NCBI GenBank assembly: GCA_013368315.1
Contig: JAACJM010000019.1
Coordinates: 620,001 to 684,000 of the forward strand
Length of the DNA stretch: 64,000 nucleotides
From: Tetrapyrgos nigripes
Taxonomy: Eukaryota; Basidiomycota; Agaricomycetes; Agaricales; Campanellaceae
Direction of reading: 5' to 3'
Shown: positions 12,028 through 24,000 of the stretch, piece by piece
Layout of the letters: each line of letters starts with the position of its first letter
How positions within the stretch are numbered: the first letter of the stretch is position 1
Made by a program: the position numbers and the translations under genes
The notes under the pieces: generated by a model
Seen by the model: the letters and a program-made list of their open reading frames with translations, nothing else
What the model was told of the DNA's origin: nothing
Database searches by the model: none

Positions 12028-13141
12028 ATGGGTGCCTCTCGTGCAGACAAGGAACTTTACTTTGAAAAGCTGAAGGAGCTTCTTAACAAATATCGTTCGT
12101 GTCATTTCAACTTATTCTCCAACCAAGTTCTCATTTATACCCTAGCTTCCATCTTTTTGGTCAATGTCGACAATGTCGGTTCCAATCAGATGCACCAAAT
12201 CCGTGTCGCTTTGCGAGGAAAGGGTGTTGTCCTCATGGGCAAAAACACCATGGTCCGCCGTGCCCTTCGTTCCATCTTGTCCGAGTACCCTCAATTTGAG
12301 CGTCTGCTTCCCCACGTCAAAGGCAACATTGGTTTCGTCTTCACTTCTGGTGACTTGAAGGAGGTCCGAGACCTCATTGTCGCCAACAAGGTCGCTGCCC
12401 CTGCCCGTGCTGGTGCTTTTGCACCCAAGGACGTCACTGTCCCTGCCGGTAACACTGGTATGGAACCCGGAAAGACCTCTTTCTTCCAAGCTCTCGGTAT
12501 TCCCACCAAAATTGCTCGTGGTACCATTGAAATCGTTTCCGATGTCAAGGTCGTCGTTGCTGGTACCCGTGTTGGAACATCCGAAGCAACCCTTTTGAAC
12601 ATGCTCAACATCTCGCCGTTCACATACGGTATGACTGTGGTTCAGATCTTCGACTCGGGTAACATCTTCTCTCCGGATGTTCTCGACGTCGATGAGACTG
12701 AGCTCATTGAGCGCTTCATGACTGGTATCAAGACCATTGCTGCCATCTCCTTGGCCCTCAACTATCCCACCATTGTGTCCGTCATGCATTCTTTGGTCAA
12801 CTCTTACAAGAACCTCATCGCAGTCTCTCTTGCTACGGAGTATACTTTCGAGGGATCCGAAAAGGTAAGCATACATTGTTAGCGCAACTCAGAACCAGGT
12901 TTCTTAAATTGCTTATAGGCCAAGGAATATCTTGCCAACCCGGAGGCTTTCGCTGCTGTTGCTGCTGCTCCTGCTGCCGGTGGTGGTGCGGCCCCTGCTG
13001 CTGCAGCAGAGGCCAAGGAGGAGGAGAAGGAGGAGGAGGAATCCGACGACGACATGGTAAGAGAACTCGATTTTTCAAGGACATCACAAGTGCTCACCTT
13101 GGTTCTCTCAAACTTTCCAGGGCTTCGGTCTTTTCGAATAG
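12028..13141 (+). CDS. RPP0: 60S acidic ribosomal protein P0
   Basis: P0 anchors the P1/P2 stalk on the large ribosomal subunit and takes part in recruiting translation GTPases. Four exons: 12028-12094, 12146-12864, 12919-13056 and 13121-13141, giving 314 residues. The sequence starts [19 protein letters not shown] and holds the rRNA-binding L10-type domain ([20 protein letters not shown]). After the insert domain come an Ala/Gly hinge and the acidic tail ending SDDDMGFGLFE, the mark of P-proteins. The last exon is only 21 bp and encodes GFGLFE and the stop. The first intron has donor GTTCGT. Codon use is strongly biased toward C-ending codons, as expected for a very highly expressed gene. 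Confidence 0.97.
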
Positions 13142-13674
13142 ATGATCGTGTAGTATACACTAGTGTATTTCTGACAATGGAAATGATTGGCATGATCTTG
13201 CAATTGAGTAGACTCGGAAGTGTGTGACTGACTGTGCATATCGATGGCAGAAGAAACTAAGTAAATGATGCGGAAGAACGCGGAAGAACGCGGTGGATTG
13301 TCGGAGTAAGGATATTCGAATGAAATTCTGCGTGCTGAAGACATCATAGCATGCCTCATACATAGCATTAGTTGTCTGCAGTGCTTTTTCGCTTTTGCTT
13401 CCATTGTTTACCCTTTCCTCTCCTATTTTATTCCCCATTATTCGTTTCTCATTCAGTTCCAGCATCTGTCTGCATAGCAAGTCTTGTGTGCCTAGTAGAT
13501 TCGCGTGATTTCCGCTGGAAGGCCTTGGAAGACCCGCATCTGGATTTGGAAAACGTTCGTCGAAGAAAAGACCCATTTGTCCCAAGTAAGTATCTCGGAA
13601 TCTTTGCTATCTATAAGTCCATCATCTGATATTCTCGTAGCGCACTCCAGTCCTACATAAACCCACACGTCTTC
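13142..13674. other. intergenic region, RPP0 3' end / TPS1 promoter
   Basis: This 533-bp stretch lies between two same-strand genes. It contains a short direct repeat, GCGGAAGAACGCGGAAGAACGCGG, at about 13271-13294, and pyrimidine-rich sequence at 13380-13440. A GT at 13588 and an AG at 13640 could bound a 5'-leader intron, but I cannot prove it. No gene was recognised. Confidence 0.35.
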
Positions 13675-15605
13675 ATGTCCTACTTTTCACCTTCAGAGTC
13701 CTCCCCCAACGATATGGAGTTCGGAAGCAACAACCACCTCATCGTGGTATCCAACCGGCTCCCTATCACTATCAACAAGGTAATCTCCTTCTCATCGCTA
13801 CTCTATCCAGCTAACAACTATGCAAGGACGCCAATGGGGAATACCACTTCAAGATGTCCTCGGGAGGTCTTGTCTCCGCTCTGTCAGGATTCAAGAAATC
13901 TCTCAATTTCACCTGGATCGGCTGGCCAGGCTTCTTCATCCCTCCCAAAGACCGACCGCACGTCGACAAACGACTCATGGAGGAATACTCGTGCCAAGCA
14001 GTCTACCTAGATGATGACGTCGCTGACCGTCATTACAACGGTTTCTCAAATTCTATCCTCTGGCCTCTATTCCACTACCACCCTGGCGAAATGAATTTCG
14101 ACGAGGAGAACTGGCTAGCATATCGACAAGCCAATCTGCAGTTCGCAGAAGCCGTTAAGAAACAAATAACACCTGGAGCCATGGTTTGGGTACAAGATTA
14201 TCATCTCATGCTGCTGCCCATGCTTCTTCGAGGTCTTATGGACGGGCCATCTCATACTGCAGAATACACGTCTTCCGAACTCTTGAAAATTACCGAAGGC
14301 CTGGATGGAGAGGAGATGCTCTCAAAAACAGAAGCAGTTCCTGGAGTGAAAATCGGATTCTTCCTTCATACTCCTTTCCCTAGCAGTGAGATTTATCGGT
14401 ACGTCATAAAGTGGTAACCACCTTCTCTCCTGCTGAGCTTCTTTTTAGAATTCTACCCGTTCGAAGAGAAATTCTCCTGGGCCTGTTATATTGCGATCTC
14501 ATTGGTTTCCACACCTATGATTATGCCCGTCACTTTTTGTCTTCCTGTACGCGTATCCTTGGCTTGCCAACGATGCCAAATGGAGTGGAGTTTGAAGGAC
14601 GTCTTGCTCACGTCGGTACCTTCCCTATCGGCATTGAGCCGGAATCTTTCATCGAGGTATTTTTGCACACACTCTGTTTTCAGTCAATTTCCTCATGTGT
14701 TGTTCTGTTCCCAGAACCTCAAGAAGGACTCTGTTAAATCCCGTATCGCCGCTTTGGAACGCCGCTTTGACGGAGTGAAAGTCATAGTTGGTGTTGATCG
14801 TCTTGACTACATCAAAGGTGTTCCACAAAAGCTTCACGCACTCGAGCTCTTCCTGTCTCAACATCCCGAATGGATAGGCAAGGTTCGTCGATCAGTCATG
14901 CTCTTTTGATATATTGACCCTAATATGATGATGACAGGTCGTTCTTGCTCAACTCGCTGTGCCGTCGAGACAAGATGTCGAAGAATACCAAAACCTTCGC
15001 GCTATAGTGAATGAACTTGTCGGTCGTATAAACGGACGTTTCGGTACCGTTGACTTTATGCCCATTCATTTTATGCACAAGAGTCTTCCATTCGACGAAC
15101 TATGCGCACTCTATGCTGTCAGTGATGTATGTCTGGTCACCAGTACTCGTGATGGGATGAATCTTGTCAGTACCTTCCTTCTCTGAACGCTGAGTGTCTT
15201 CTAATTTGTTGTCTCTTTTAGGTATCCTACGAGTACATCGCTTGTCAACAAGCCAAGCAAGGTGTTATGATCTTATCCGAATTCGCTGGTGCTGCGCAGA
15301 GCCTGAATGGTTCTCTCGTTGTCAACCCTTGGGACTCGCAACAGGTGGCCGATGCTATTTTCGAGGCAGTAACGATGGATACCTCTACACGTGCGGAGAA
15401 TCACAAGAAACTGTTCAAATACGTTAACAAGTACAGCGCCTCGTTCTGGGGTTCCAGCTTCATTAAAGAAATGGGCAAGGTTCGAGTAGAGGACACAGAC
15501 AAGGAGGGACAGAATGTCTTGAAGGCTGGTAAAGACGATGCCGGTGGTTCAGGAAACTTGTTGGTGAACGGCTCGGTTCCGATGACACCAGCCGCCAACG
15601 TCTGA
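13675..15605 (+). CDS. TPS1: alpha,alpha-trehalose-phosphate synthase (UDP-forming)
   Basis: This GT20 glycosyltransferase joins UDP-glucose and glucose-6-phosphate to trehalose-6-phosphate, the first step of trehalose synthesis, in the cytosol. Six exons: 13675-13779, 13827-14398, 14449-14656, 14715-14882, 14938-15165 and 15222-15605, giving 554 residues. Visible family motifs are LIVVSNRLPIT at the N-terminus, SSGGLVSAL, WIGWPG, VWVQDYHLMLLP, IGFFLHTPFPSSEIYR, VGVDRLDYIKG, TRDGMNLVSYEYIACQ, and the LSEFAGAAQSL sugar-nucleotide site. There is no phosphatase domain, so it is the Tps1 subunit, not Tps2. The fifth intron has donor GTCAGT. The last 35 residues are Gly/Ser/Asn-rich and not conserved. 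Confidence 0.96.
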
Positions 15606-15747
15606 CGATTAAGCTCATAAAATTTTGTACACATTTGTCAAGCTTTTTATGGATAAGCATGTTATGCATAGATGTATCATACACGCAACTCAAAATATAA
15701 TTGTTGTAATGTTATAATTAATGTACATGGCCTCTTTACTGTCTGTC

Positions 15748-18700
15748 TCAACCCAAAAAACCTGTCTCCTTCCAGTTGTGTACCCATTTCTGAACCAGAT
15801 CCTTCGTCACTGGAGGTGCCTTTGATATACTTGTTGCGACATTACTGGTCTTATCCGTAAGGAAAATCATCGGTTTACGGGGTTTGCTCCACCGTTGTCG
15901 CCAGAAGGGCTGGTAAAGAATGAGAGAATATCGCGATGAAAGAAGTGAAATGCACTTGCCAGAAGTTTAATCGACGGATTGCGGCTACCATCCTGATCTG
16001 AAGTCGCTAATCTCTCAAGCCAAGTGTCGATGTCTACATTATCGAAATGCAATCCTGAAGATTCTAAACCATTGAGAATGTCGGCCCAGCTGGCACTAGT
16101 ATTGGGATTGACAATGTGGTACACTTCGGAGTTGGACGGTAGTTGGTCCCGGGTGACGATCTCTGCAATAGCACGGCCAGCGAAATCGACAGGAAGCCAA
16201 GAAGGATTCTGCGAAGCAAGTAGATGAGATTTGTTCAATAATCTAGGTAGCTTGAAGCACAGACTTCATCGAGGAGCGGTAATGCTCCGACTGCGTCCAC
16301 GCTCTTGAACATTAGCGGCCAAGCTAGCGAGTTTTGAGTTCAATGGTAATGAATCAAGAACAAAATGTGAATACCTTCAGTCTCATTCCAGACGCCGCTA
16401 TTGATGAAAGGAAAGTTAAACGCAGAAAAGGTTATTCAGATGGTCGACTTACTTTACAGTGTCCCCCACCATCTGGCCAATTCTGAACACACCGACCGGA
16501 AGTCCTGCAGACTCCGCTGCTCTCTGGCACAGTTCCTCGACGACCCATTTGCTCTGTGCATATCCAGTTCCGCCTGCAGTGGAGGGTGAGTCGGCATAAT
16601 CCTCAGAGCAAGTTACATCAGGCGATCCTTGACGAGAGCTGATGGAAGAGCTGACATAAAATGACGCTGGCTCCGAGAATGGCGACTGCAAACACAAGTT
16701 CATGAGGTTGAGCGAGCCGCCGATATATTCGTCGAAAGAGTCAATACTGAGATTGAAGTTTACAGGCCAAGCGTTCTGACAAAAATGATGAGTCTAGGAG
16801 TGTTCGCAGGTTTCAGAGAACGGGTCTACTCACATGAATAACATCCGTGACTTCGTTGCGAATATCATCGTATTCTACCTGTTTGAGCCCGAGGAGAGCA
16901 ATATTGGGATTACCAGCATATGAGTCGAGTTTATCATCAGCCGGCAGTGGAAGTTTCCGTAGCTTCAATGATTCTTTGACCCTATCCTTCGACTCTGCGT
17001 GCGATGCAGCACGAGACAAACATATCACTTTCCGAACATCAGACGAAGAGACGAGCTGATGCAGAATATGAGCTCCGAGAGATCCTGTTGCGCCAGTGAG
17101 GACCTGTAGAATGACAGATATGAGATTCGTTCAGCAAGAGGTGATGAATATGCACTGACAATGACACGAGCGTGGACTGGTTTTGCCTTTGCGCCCGAGC
17201 TTGAGACATGGGGTTCAAGCTTGCCTGCCCATTTATCGGCGATCTCAAGCATCCTGGAATCCACATCTCCTTCTTGAGTCCTCCCGGACTGAAGTGCCAG
17301 AATGTAGTTCGCAAGTCTGCATGAAGGTGTTTTAGAACAGCAAGCAAGTCTGAAAAGTAAAACGCTCACTTTCCAACAGAAGGATATTCGTAGACAACTG
17401 TTGGAGGACAGTCAGAAAACTTCCGAAACAGACACAAGTGCATACGTACCATTCTGACCCAAGACATGATCCCCCAAATCGAGATCTTTCTGGCATGTGT
17501 TCCGGACTCTAGTGGCCTGAAGGGAATCAACACCGAGTGCGAAGAGGTCAACATCGCGATCCAGTTTTGCTGCTTTGACGGAACCAATGGTTTTTCTGAG
17601 TGTGTCCAACAAGTAATCCTCTAATTCATTCCTGTTGAAGCGCTTCTTGGCAGTTCCGGGATCGCCTTGTTCAAATCGGGCATAAACGCTCTCTATGATA
17701 GTCAATATGAGCGATATTTCAGTGGTTTATGATACTGGCTCACCAATGAGGTCCTTGAATTTAGTGTAGCATGCGGGACGCAAGATACTCATCTTTGTCG
17801 CGACCGGAATCACAGTCCCATAGCTATCAAACATTGAGAAAGGTCTATGGGTAAAAAGGCAAGCGACTCACGGTAAAAATTCGATCATCTCAGGCAGAAG
17901 TCGCGAATGACTAGGAGCTTCCTCGTTGACTTGCTCGATAACAGGCCATACCTTCTCCATGAGCTGTGCTTTCGACATGTCTTTGGCCAGCTCAGAAGGA
18001 AGAATGAGGCAGCCTGTTTGAGGTTTACCAGCACCAAATACAATCGCTGGAAACACATATCAGATGACGTCCCTGGAAGTTCATTCAGGCTAGACTGATA
18101 CCTTCTGCGACGTAGGGACTGTTACCGCGAATACCCAGCTCCATAGGTACTGCGACGGATGGTGAGCACGATATCGAGTGATCTTATACAATGAGACAAA
18201 CCCGGATTGGTCTTCTCTCCAAGAATATGCACAAGTGTATCATCTAAGCTGTATTGGCATTAGAGTCAAAATTCGCAAGAGAGCAAAGGACTTACCGGCC
18301 GATGTATCTGTACCGGTCCTCATGTTCGGGATGTTGAAGGAAAAGATCCTTAGTTGCATATGATCCGTCAGGCCTATTAGTCTCGATCTTGCCAAAATCG
18401 TAAATGTCCTTGCCGACACGAAAGCAAGGAGTTATTCACCTTGGGCGGATAGCCGTCTTTAACGACCACCTCGTAGGTATTATTGCCTCTTGGTTCAAAC
18501 TCGAGGAAGTGCTTGCTGACAGGGGTCGGCCTGACCCAGTTCCATTCTTTATCTGTTGCAAAATCTCGACTCGAGTTCATTAGAGATCCAGTCTGTTGAA
18601 TGAGGGAATAATAATAGAGTCCCATGATAATGTAAGATGAAAACACCACAGTGCTTACCTCTGTGGTACCATAAATACTGAGGATATTGACGCCCGCTGC

Positions 18701-19919
18701 TACCAAGCGATCACCGAGGTCGTCCTATCGGCGTCAACATAGCAACTTCAGCTAAAACACATCATCGGAGAATGATTCTTACGGGGAGTGGAGCACCAGC
18801 ATAGCTCACTACGTCGAAGGTCGCCAACATCTTTACACCTTCCTCTGTCTCACCGAGTAACTAACAGGACCATAAGCTTGACTGAAATGAGTTCGGAGAG
18901 GGGAGCTTACCTTAATGACGTAGGGTACGGCAAAGCATTGACGGCAGTCCCGTGCTATCGCATGGACAGCACAGATATTGGCCGAGGTCAAAGGTAGATG
19001 AGGAGGAAAGAGGACCATTGGCTTTCCGGGATACATGCATCGGAATCTGGAAATTCACTTCGTAAAATTTTTTATCCACACGAAGAGCTGTTACTCACAA
19101 GGCAAAGTGTCCATAACCATGGAAAACGGGTAGCGTGCTGAAGCCAGACCTGTCTTGATTTATTGCAATGTTGGCAATGAGACCATAATGCGTGACGGCG
19201 ACAGGCTTAGGGAAACCAGTCTAGGGTGCAACTTCACTTTATTGTATGATAACGATGGCCACAGGACTTACAGACCCGGAAGAATGAAGATATATCGCCG
19301 GTCGAGGTGATTCTTGATCAGGTGTGAGAACAGCAGGGAATGCTTTGACATTGACTTCTTGCATCGACTCCGGTCCCCATAGCGGGAAGCGCTTGTCCTT
19401 GACAATTCCAATGCTAATTCCTTCGGACTGCAGCAAGACCTGGGCCCCTCTGGCCTCTTCAGCGAATTTTGGGCTATAGATCAAATGGGTTGCTTTGACC
19501 AGTTTGGTCAAATGCGCGACCGCTGGTACCGAGTTGTTCACGGATAACAAGAGGGCGGTCAGGCCAAGCTTGGCAAGAGCGAGCTCTAAAAGAGTCTCGT
19601 CTATGGCAGAAGTGACGAGCACTGCAATGGAATGAACGGGTGGTGATTCGCCTGGTGCAACCTTGGGCATGAGGTCGAGAGATGCATAGTGCCATGCCAG
19701 TCTGTCTACAGCACGCAACACGGCTGTGTACCTACATACCCAGCCTGTTAGTACATGAACAGTGAAGCTAGAAAGACGGCCTGACGTGAGGGAGCGCAAT
19801 GTGATCGCATTGTCTGGTTCAGGAATGCCAGTGTAAATGGCGGGATCGTTGGGTTGTTCTCGAGCACGCAATTCAAGAAGTTCTGTGGTGGATCTGGCTT
19901 TGAAGGTGGACGCAGGCAT
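15748..19919 (-). CDS. NRPS-like adenylation-thiolation-reductase enzyme
   Basis: This is an aryl/aminoacyl acid reductase of the NRPS-like (alpha-aminoadipate-reductase-like) type: an A domain activates a carboxylic acid with ATP, a carrier Ser holds it, and an NADPH reductase domain releases an aldehyde or alcohol. Twenty-one exons from the ATG at 19917-19919 to the TGA at 15748-15750 give 1034 residues. A-domain motifs: HSSGSTGFPKPVAV, YGTTE. Carrier: LGVDSLQ with Ser587. Reductase: TGATGSLGAHIL (about 676-687) and GYAQSKW (Tyr835, Lys839). The last intron, complement(15910-15959), is 50 bp with a GC donor (GCAAGT) and AG acceptor. Splicing it restores a family-like end (FLTDKT...PPVTKDLVQKW...GF), whereas reading through stops early. 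The substrate cannot be told from sequence. It ends tail-to-tail with TPS1. Lys2-type enzymes are longer, so this is more likely secondary metabolism. Confidence 0.88.
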
Positions 19920-20159
19920 CTTGGATTGCGGATTGCATTTTCCTAGGATTGAAAAGCTTCTTAAGAGCAAAGGCGAGTACGGGCCGAATACCTCCTTTGG
20001 GTAACATGCGGCCCGCAGCGGCACGGTACTTTCTACCGGACCGAGATGCCGCCTTGGCTGCTGGTCTCGCTTGGAGTAGCTCTCCACTACCAAAGAATTC
20101 CAGTCATAGGAGACTTCTCCATTTCACTATGTGGCCCTCAGATGCTGGAAAGGGAGTGA

Positions 20160-20369
20160 GGCCACTTGCAATCCTAGGCTCTCTCTCCCTCAGATCCTGG
20201 AACTTGAAGGCAGAGACTGCCAGGAAGAGCTTGATCCCAAAACAGTTATGGTTATCTAGCTCATTCTATTGTAGATCTGTGTGGCCAATGGTGCATCTTC
20301 AAGCTTGCTGGTGTTGTTTATGTCATTTTGCAGTCAGACAGTCAGCACGGTAGTACTAAAAGGGACCAC
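20160..20369 (+). pseudogene. MFS copy A, N-terminal relic
   Basis: This short stretch matches pieces of the MFS gene at 30407-33221. CTCTCTCCCTCAGATCCTG at 20181-20199 equals the copy-B start region near 30417-30435. GGTTATCTAGCTCATTCTATTG near 20250-20271 resembles the copy-B membrane exon at 30961-30982. The pieces are in the right order but the DNA between them is deleted. The relic continues on the far side of the copia element at 26953. No coding potential remains. Confidence 0.6.
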
Positions 20370-20737
20370 TGTTGAATTGGCACATTCAGTTGCAGCCATC
20401 AACGTATTCTATGTAGAACAATAGTAGTAGTTATATATAGAACAATAAGATTATATAGACAATAAAGTGTAGTACGACAATAGTGTACGAAACCAGCATT
20501 GTTCTATCAAGTACAATAGAATCTTATTGTTACACTAGTATTAGTTTACATGTATTTGTACCTCCTAAAAGGTATATAAGGACTCGTAGATAGTCCTCCA
20601 AATAACAAGTTTCATACTTAACCCACATCGCTCTACAAGCCTCTAACTAGCCTTACAAGCTACTCTTTATCCACAGGTAAGTTGCGTAGTTGCCACTGCG
20701 TTTAGTAGTGTACAAGCCGTACCATGCCTGCTTAACA
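20370..20737 (+). repeat. copia element 5' LTR
   Basis: This 368-bp LTR has TG...CA ends. It contains a TATA-like TATATAAG at 20573-20580, the likely promoter of the element. It differs from the 3' LTR by A/G at about position 13 of the LTR (a CpG site) and by one C/T further in. Confidence 0.96.
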
Positions 20738-20749
20738 GGTTATGGGCCC
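20738..20749 (+). other. primer binding site, initiator tRNA-Met half-tRNA type
   Basis: The 12 bases GGTTATGGGCCC directly follow the LTR. They are complementary to the anticodon stem-loop of eukaryotic initiator tRNA-Met (GGGCCCATAACC), not to a tRNA 3' end. This is the arrangement known from Drosophila copia, where a cleaved tRNA half primes minus-strand synthesis. Confidence 0.8.
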
Positions 20750-21054
20750 CGAAGGCCCTTGGGAGCGCCTTCAATGGCTGCAAACCATAGACTTCGCATA
20801 CTACCTGGATGGCGCCTTCATGGCAGCCTGTGGCGCCCTTTGTGGCAGCCTGCGTCGCCTTTAATGGCTTGACGATACGTCCAACAGCGCAGGACTTGTG
20901 TCCAGCTGCAGTTGTTGACAATCTAGGGGAGTAGTCACTGTCATGGCGCGTTCATCGCTGCCTCTTTTCACTTTCACATGGCGCATTTAATGCTGCCTTC
21001 TTATTCTGTATATGGATAAATGCTGACAGTTGACTTCCCCAGATATTATCAAAG
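20750..21054 (+). repeat. repeat-rich retrotransposon leader
   Basis: This 305-bp untranslated leader between primer site and gag start holds about six degenerate copies of a GGCGCCTTCATGGCAGCCT-like unit (for example near 20765, 20812, 20831, 20848, 20943 and 20979). Copies vary in length and are partly self-complementary (GGCGCC). The region is where packaging and dimerisation signals lie in retroelements; a role here is inference. Confidence 0.55.
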
Positions 21055-24000
21055 ATGTCCTCCAACGTCCTGATGACTACTGTCCCCGTCTTCGCCGGTG
21101 TTGATTTCAACATCTGGGCTGACATCCTTCTCGCCTGGTTGCAGGCTACTGGACTTAGTTCTGTCCTTAGCACTGATCGCCCCGATGATGCCGAAGTGAG
21201 TACCGTCTCCCCTCTATCTGATGAAGACGCGGCGGCTCAAGCTGAGGCTATCACGGCGGCTCAAAAGAAACAGGCTGACTGGGATGAGAAGAACGATAAG
21301 GCCATTGGGTCTATCAAGCTTCGTCTCTCTCCTCCCGTTCGCCAGAAGACGCTCGGAATGACTACTGCCAAGGCAATCTGGGTCTTTCTCAAGAAGACCT
21401 ACGGGAAACCTGGTGTTTCCGCAATCTACACGGATTTCAAACGTGCCACCTCCATCATCATTCCTAACGACGCCAATCCTAGTGCTGCGGTCGAGCTTAT
21501 TCGCATGCACTTTGATAGGGTCAGTGCCGCCGGTGTTCCTGCTGACAACTCCTCAGCTACTTCCATTACAAAAGTCGCCAACTTCCTCATCGTCATGTTC
21601 ATCATCTCCAAACTTCCTCCCAGATACGAGTATCTCATCAACCAGTATACTCAATGTTCTATCAAACAGATTGATGGACAAAGTCTCGATGAGCTGCAAA
21701 GCGAGATTGTCAATATTTGGGAATCTCGCCAAGGAGCTTTCAAGGGGCCTTCTGGGAAAGCCCATGCCAACCGTCTTTCTGCTGTCAAGCGAAAGGACGG
21801 TAACCCTAGCTTCCAACAGCAGCAGCAGCAGCGCCCTAGTGGCAGCAGCAGCGGCGCTAACGGAGCCAGCGGCTCTAATGGGAATAACAAGGGAAAGGGC
21901 AAAGGAAAGGGCAAAGGAAAGGCTAATTTCCGTCGAGGAGGTCGAGCTGGAAAGTTCGAACAGGCCAAGAGACAGGGCCAGGCACATCTCGTCAATGACG
22001 ACATGTCTCCCATGATGCACACAGTCACCATCGTCGACACGCCCGCTGCAGTTGATATCCGTAAGCCATTCTTTATGGAAACGGAAAAGCCTTTTGACGC
22101 CTTCTTCACAGGTACCAAAAGAGCTATCAACCTTGCACGCGATATTGGCGCTAGACCATCTGGTGAGACTGTTGCTACTCTTGAAAATGTTGTCATGTCT
22201 CATCCCGATCTTTCCTCCTTCACTTCACTTACTCCTGCCCCTCGTCCCAAACGCTCTCTCACGGAACGCATCTATTGGAATAACCTTCAATCATCTTCTG
22301 ACGGTTGGGGTGATGCTGGCAACTGGAACGGTTGGAACGGTGAATATCCCGAAACTCAGACCGGTTCAGATGCCGATATGGCATGCGCTCAAGGAGAAGA
22401 TGCCAGTTGGAACGAGGACACTCTGGTGAACACTTCGGAACTCGGAAGTGTGTTTGGCTCCACAACGACGGAGTCAGGTGTAAAGGTTTCTCAGGACATC
22501 CGGACCTCTGTTCCACTTATCGACCGTCTTGCCGCGGATCCTGCTGCCGAGATGATGGAATGCGCAATGCACCTTGGGGAAAGGTTCCAGAATCCCGAGG
22601 ATCCTCTACACATCTATGGGGAACCACTCAGAACGGCTCTGAACACCGTTGCCCCAACGGGAACCCGTGGCACTCTTTCTCTTGTCCAACGACTTGCTGC
22701 AGTCCGCAACGAGATGCCAAGTGGCTCACAGCCTGCACCTCCCAATGGCATGACCACTCAATCCTTACCATCCAGCCGTGTTGCAAGCCCAACACCTGGC
22801 ACGACTTCGACGGGATGGGAATGGCTGACTCCTCATCTTCAAAACGAGGATGGAAGGTACGACGAGCTAATCGACTGGCAGCGAGACGCAACAATCGGAT
22901 TAGGAGGGATGGAACTACCCTCCAGGGCTCCAACTCCGAGTTCAATGCCAGAACTCCGGAGCGTGTCTCCGAGCCTATCCGAAACCAGCGACCTCGAGTA
23001 CATGTCCACTCCGCCATCGATCGGCAGGATGAGTCTACCTACGTCACCCGTAGAGGACACCGCATCGTACAGAACTCCAAGTCCACGACCTTCTACCCCC
23101 GTCATGGTTACCGTCAATGCCGCAAATAATTATGGATGGTCCTTAGACTCTGAAGTCTCCGGCATGGACAACGGTTATTTCAGGTCAGATCTCAATTCAG
23201 ATCTTATGAATAAAAGTACTGATGCGCTTCTCCCAGCAGCTCGTAATTTGGAAGCAGGTTCTTCATGTATATATTTATTACATACCGCTCCTCTGGGTTT
23301 AACAACCCCTTTTATTTATAATGATCTGTACACTAGCCCTGGCGGTAACAATAAATATTTATGTGCCTGTGGCACTTTGTTCTCACTATGCCAGAAGTGT
23401 AAGAAAAAGAGATCTGATACTGTTAAAATCCACTTCAGTGATGGATGGTTACTTGATTCTGGAGCATCAGCGCATTTTACGTTCGACATCAATGACTTTG
23501 TTGAATTGAGTTATATAAAACCAATTCCAGTGAAAACTGCCAATGGATTCACGAAGATTCGTGCATCCGGAACAGTCCTGATCTCTCAACGTAAAAGAGT
23601 TATGAAATTATATCCGGTCTATTACATTCCCGATCTAAATCAACGACTCTTATCTGTTGGTCAATTTTTAAATGACAACATGTTTATGCGCGGTAACTCC
23701 GATCATATCACCATTTCGAGAAATACAACATTCTTGACTTTCTCAAAGCGTATACCGGAAGAAACGCTATACTATCTTCCACACAAATCGAAAATTGTCG
23801 CTTCTAAAGCCAATCTTTTGATTTATCTTATCAACTACGAGATCTTACATCGTCGTATAGGGCATCCCTCTCGTGATGTTCTAAAACATGTCCGACAACA
23901 CACCCTTGGCACTCCTGAATTCATTATACCGAAGGAGCTTCCTTTGTGCAAAGGCTGTCTTGAAGGCAAAACTCCCAGACAGGCTTACCCTCCTAACGAA

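Noticed and set aside
15860..15960. Frameshift or pseudogene in the NRPS-like gene C-terminus
   Set aside because: A GC-AG intron explains the break and restores the family sequence.
21413..23129. Several long frames on both strands within gag-pol
   Set aside because: They are shadows of the 1802-codon frame caused by its codon use; none shows a domain.
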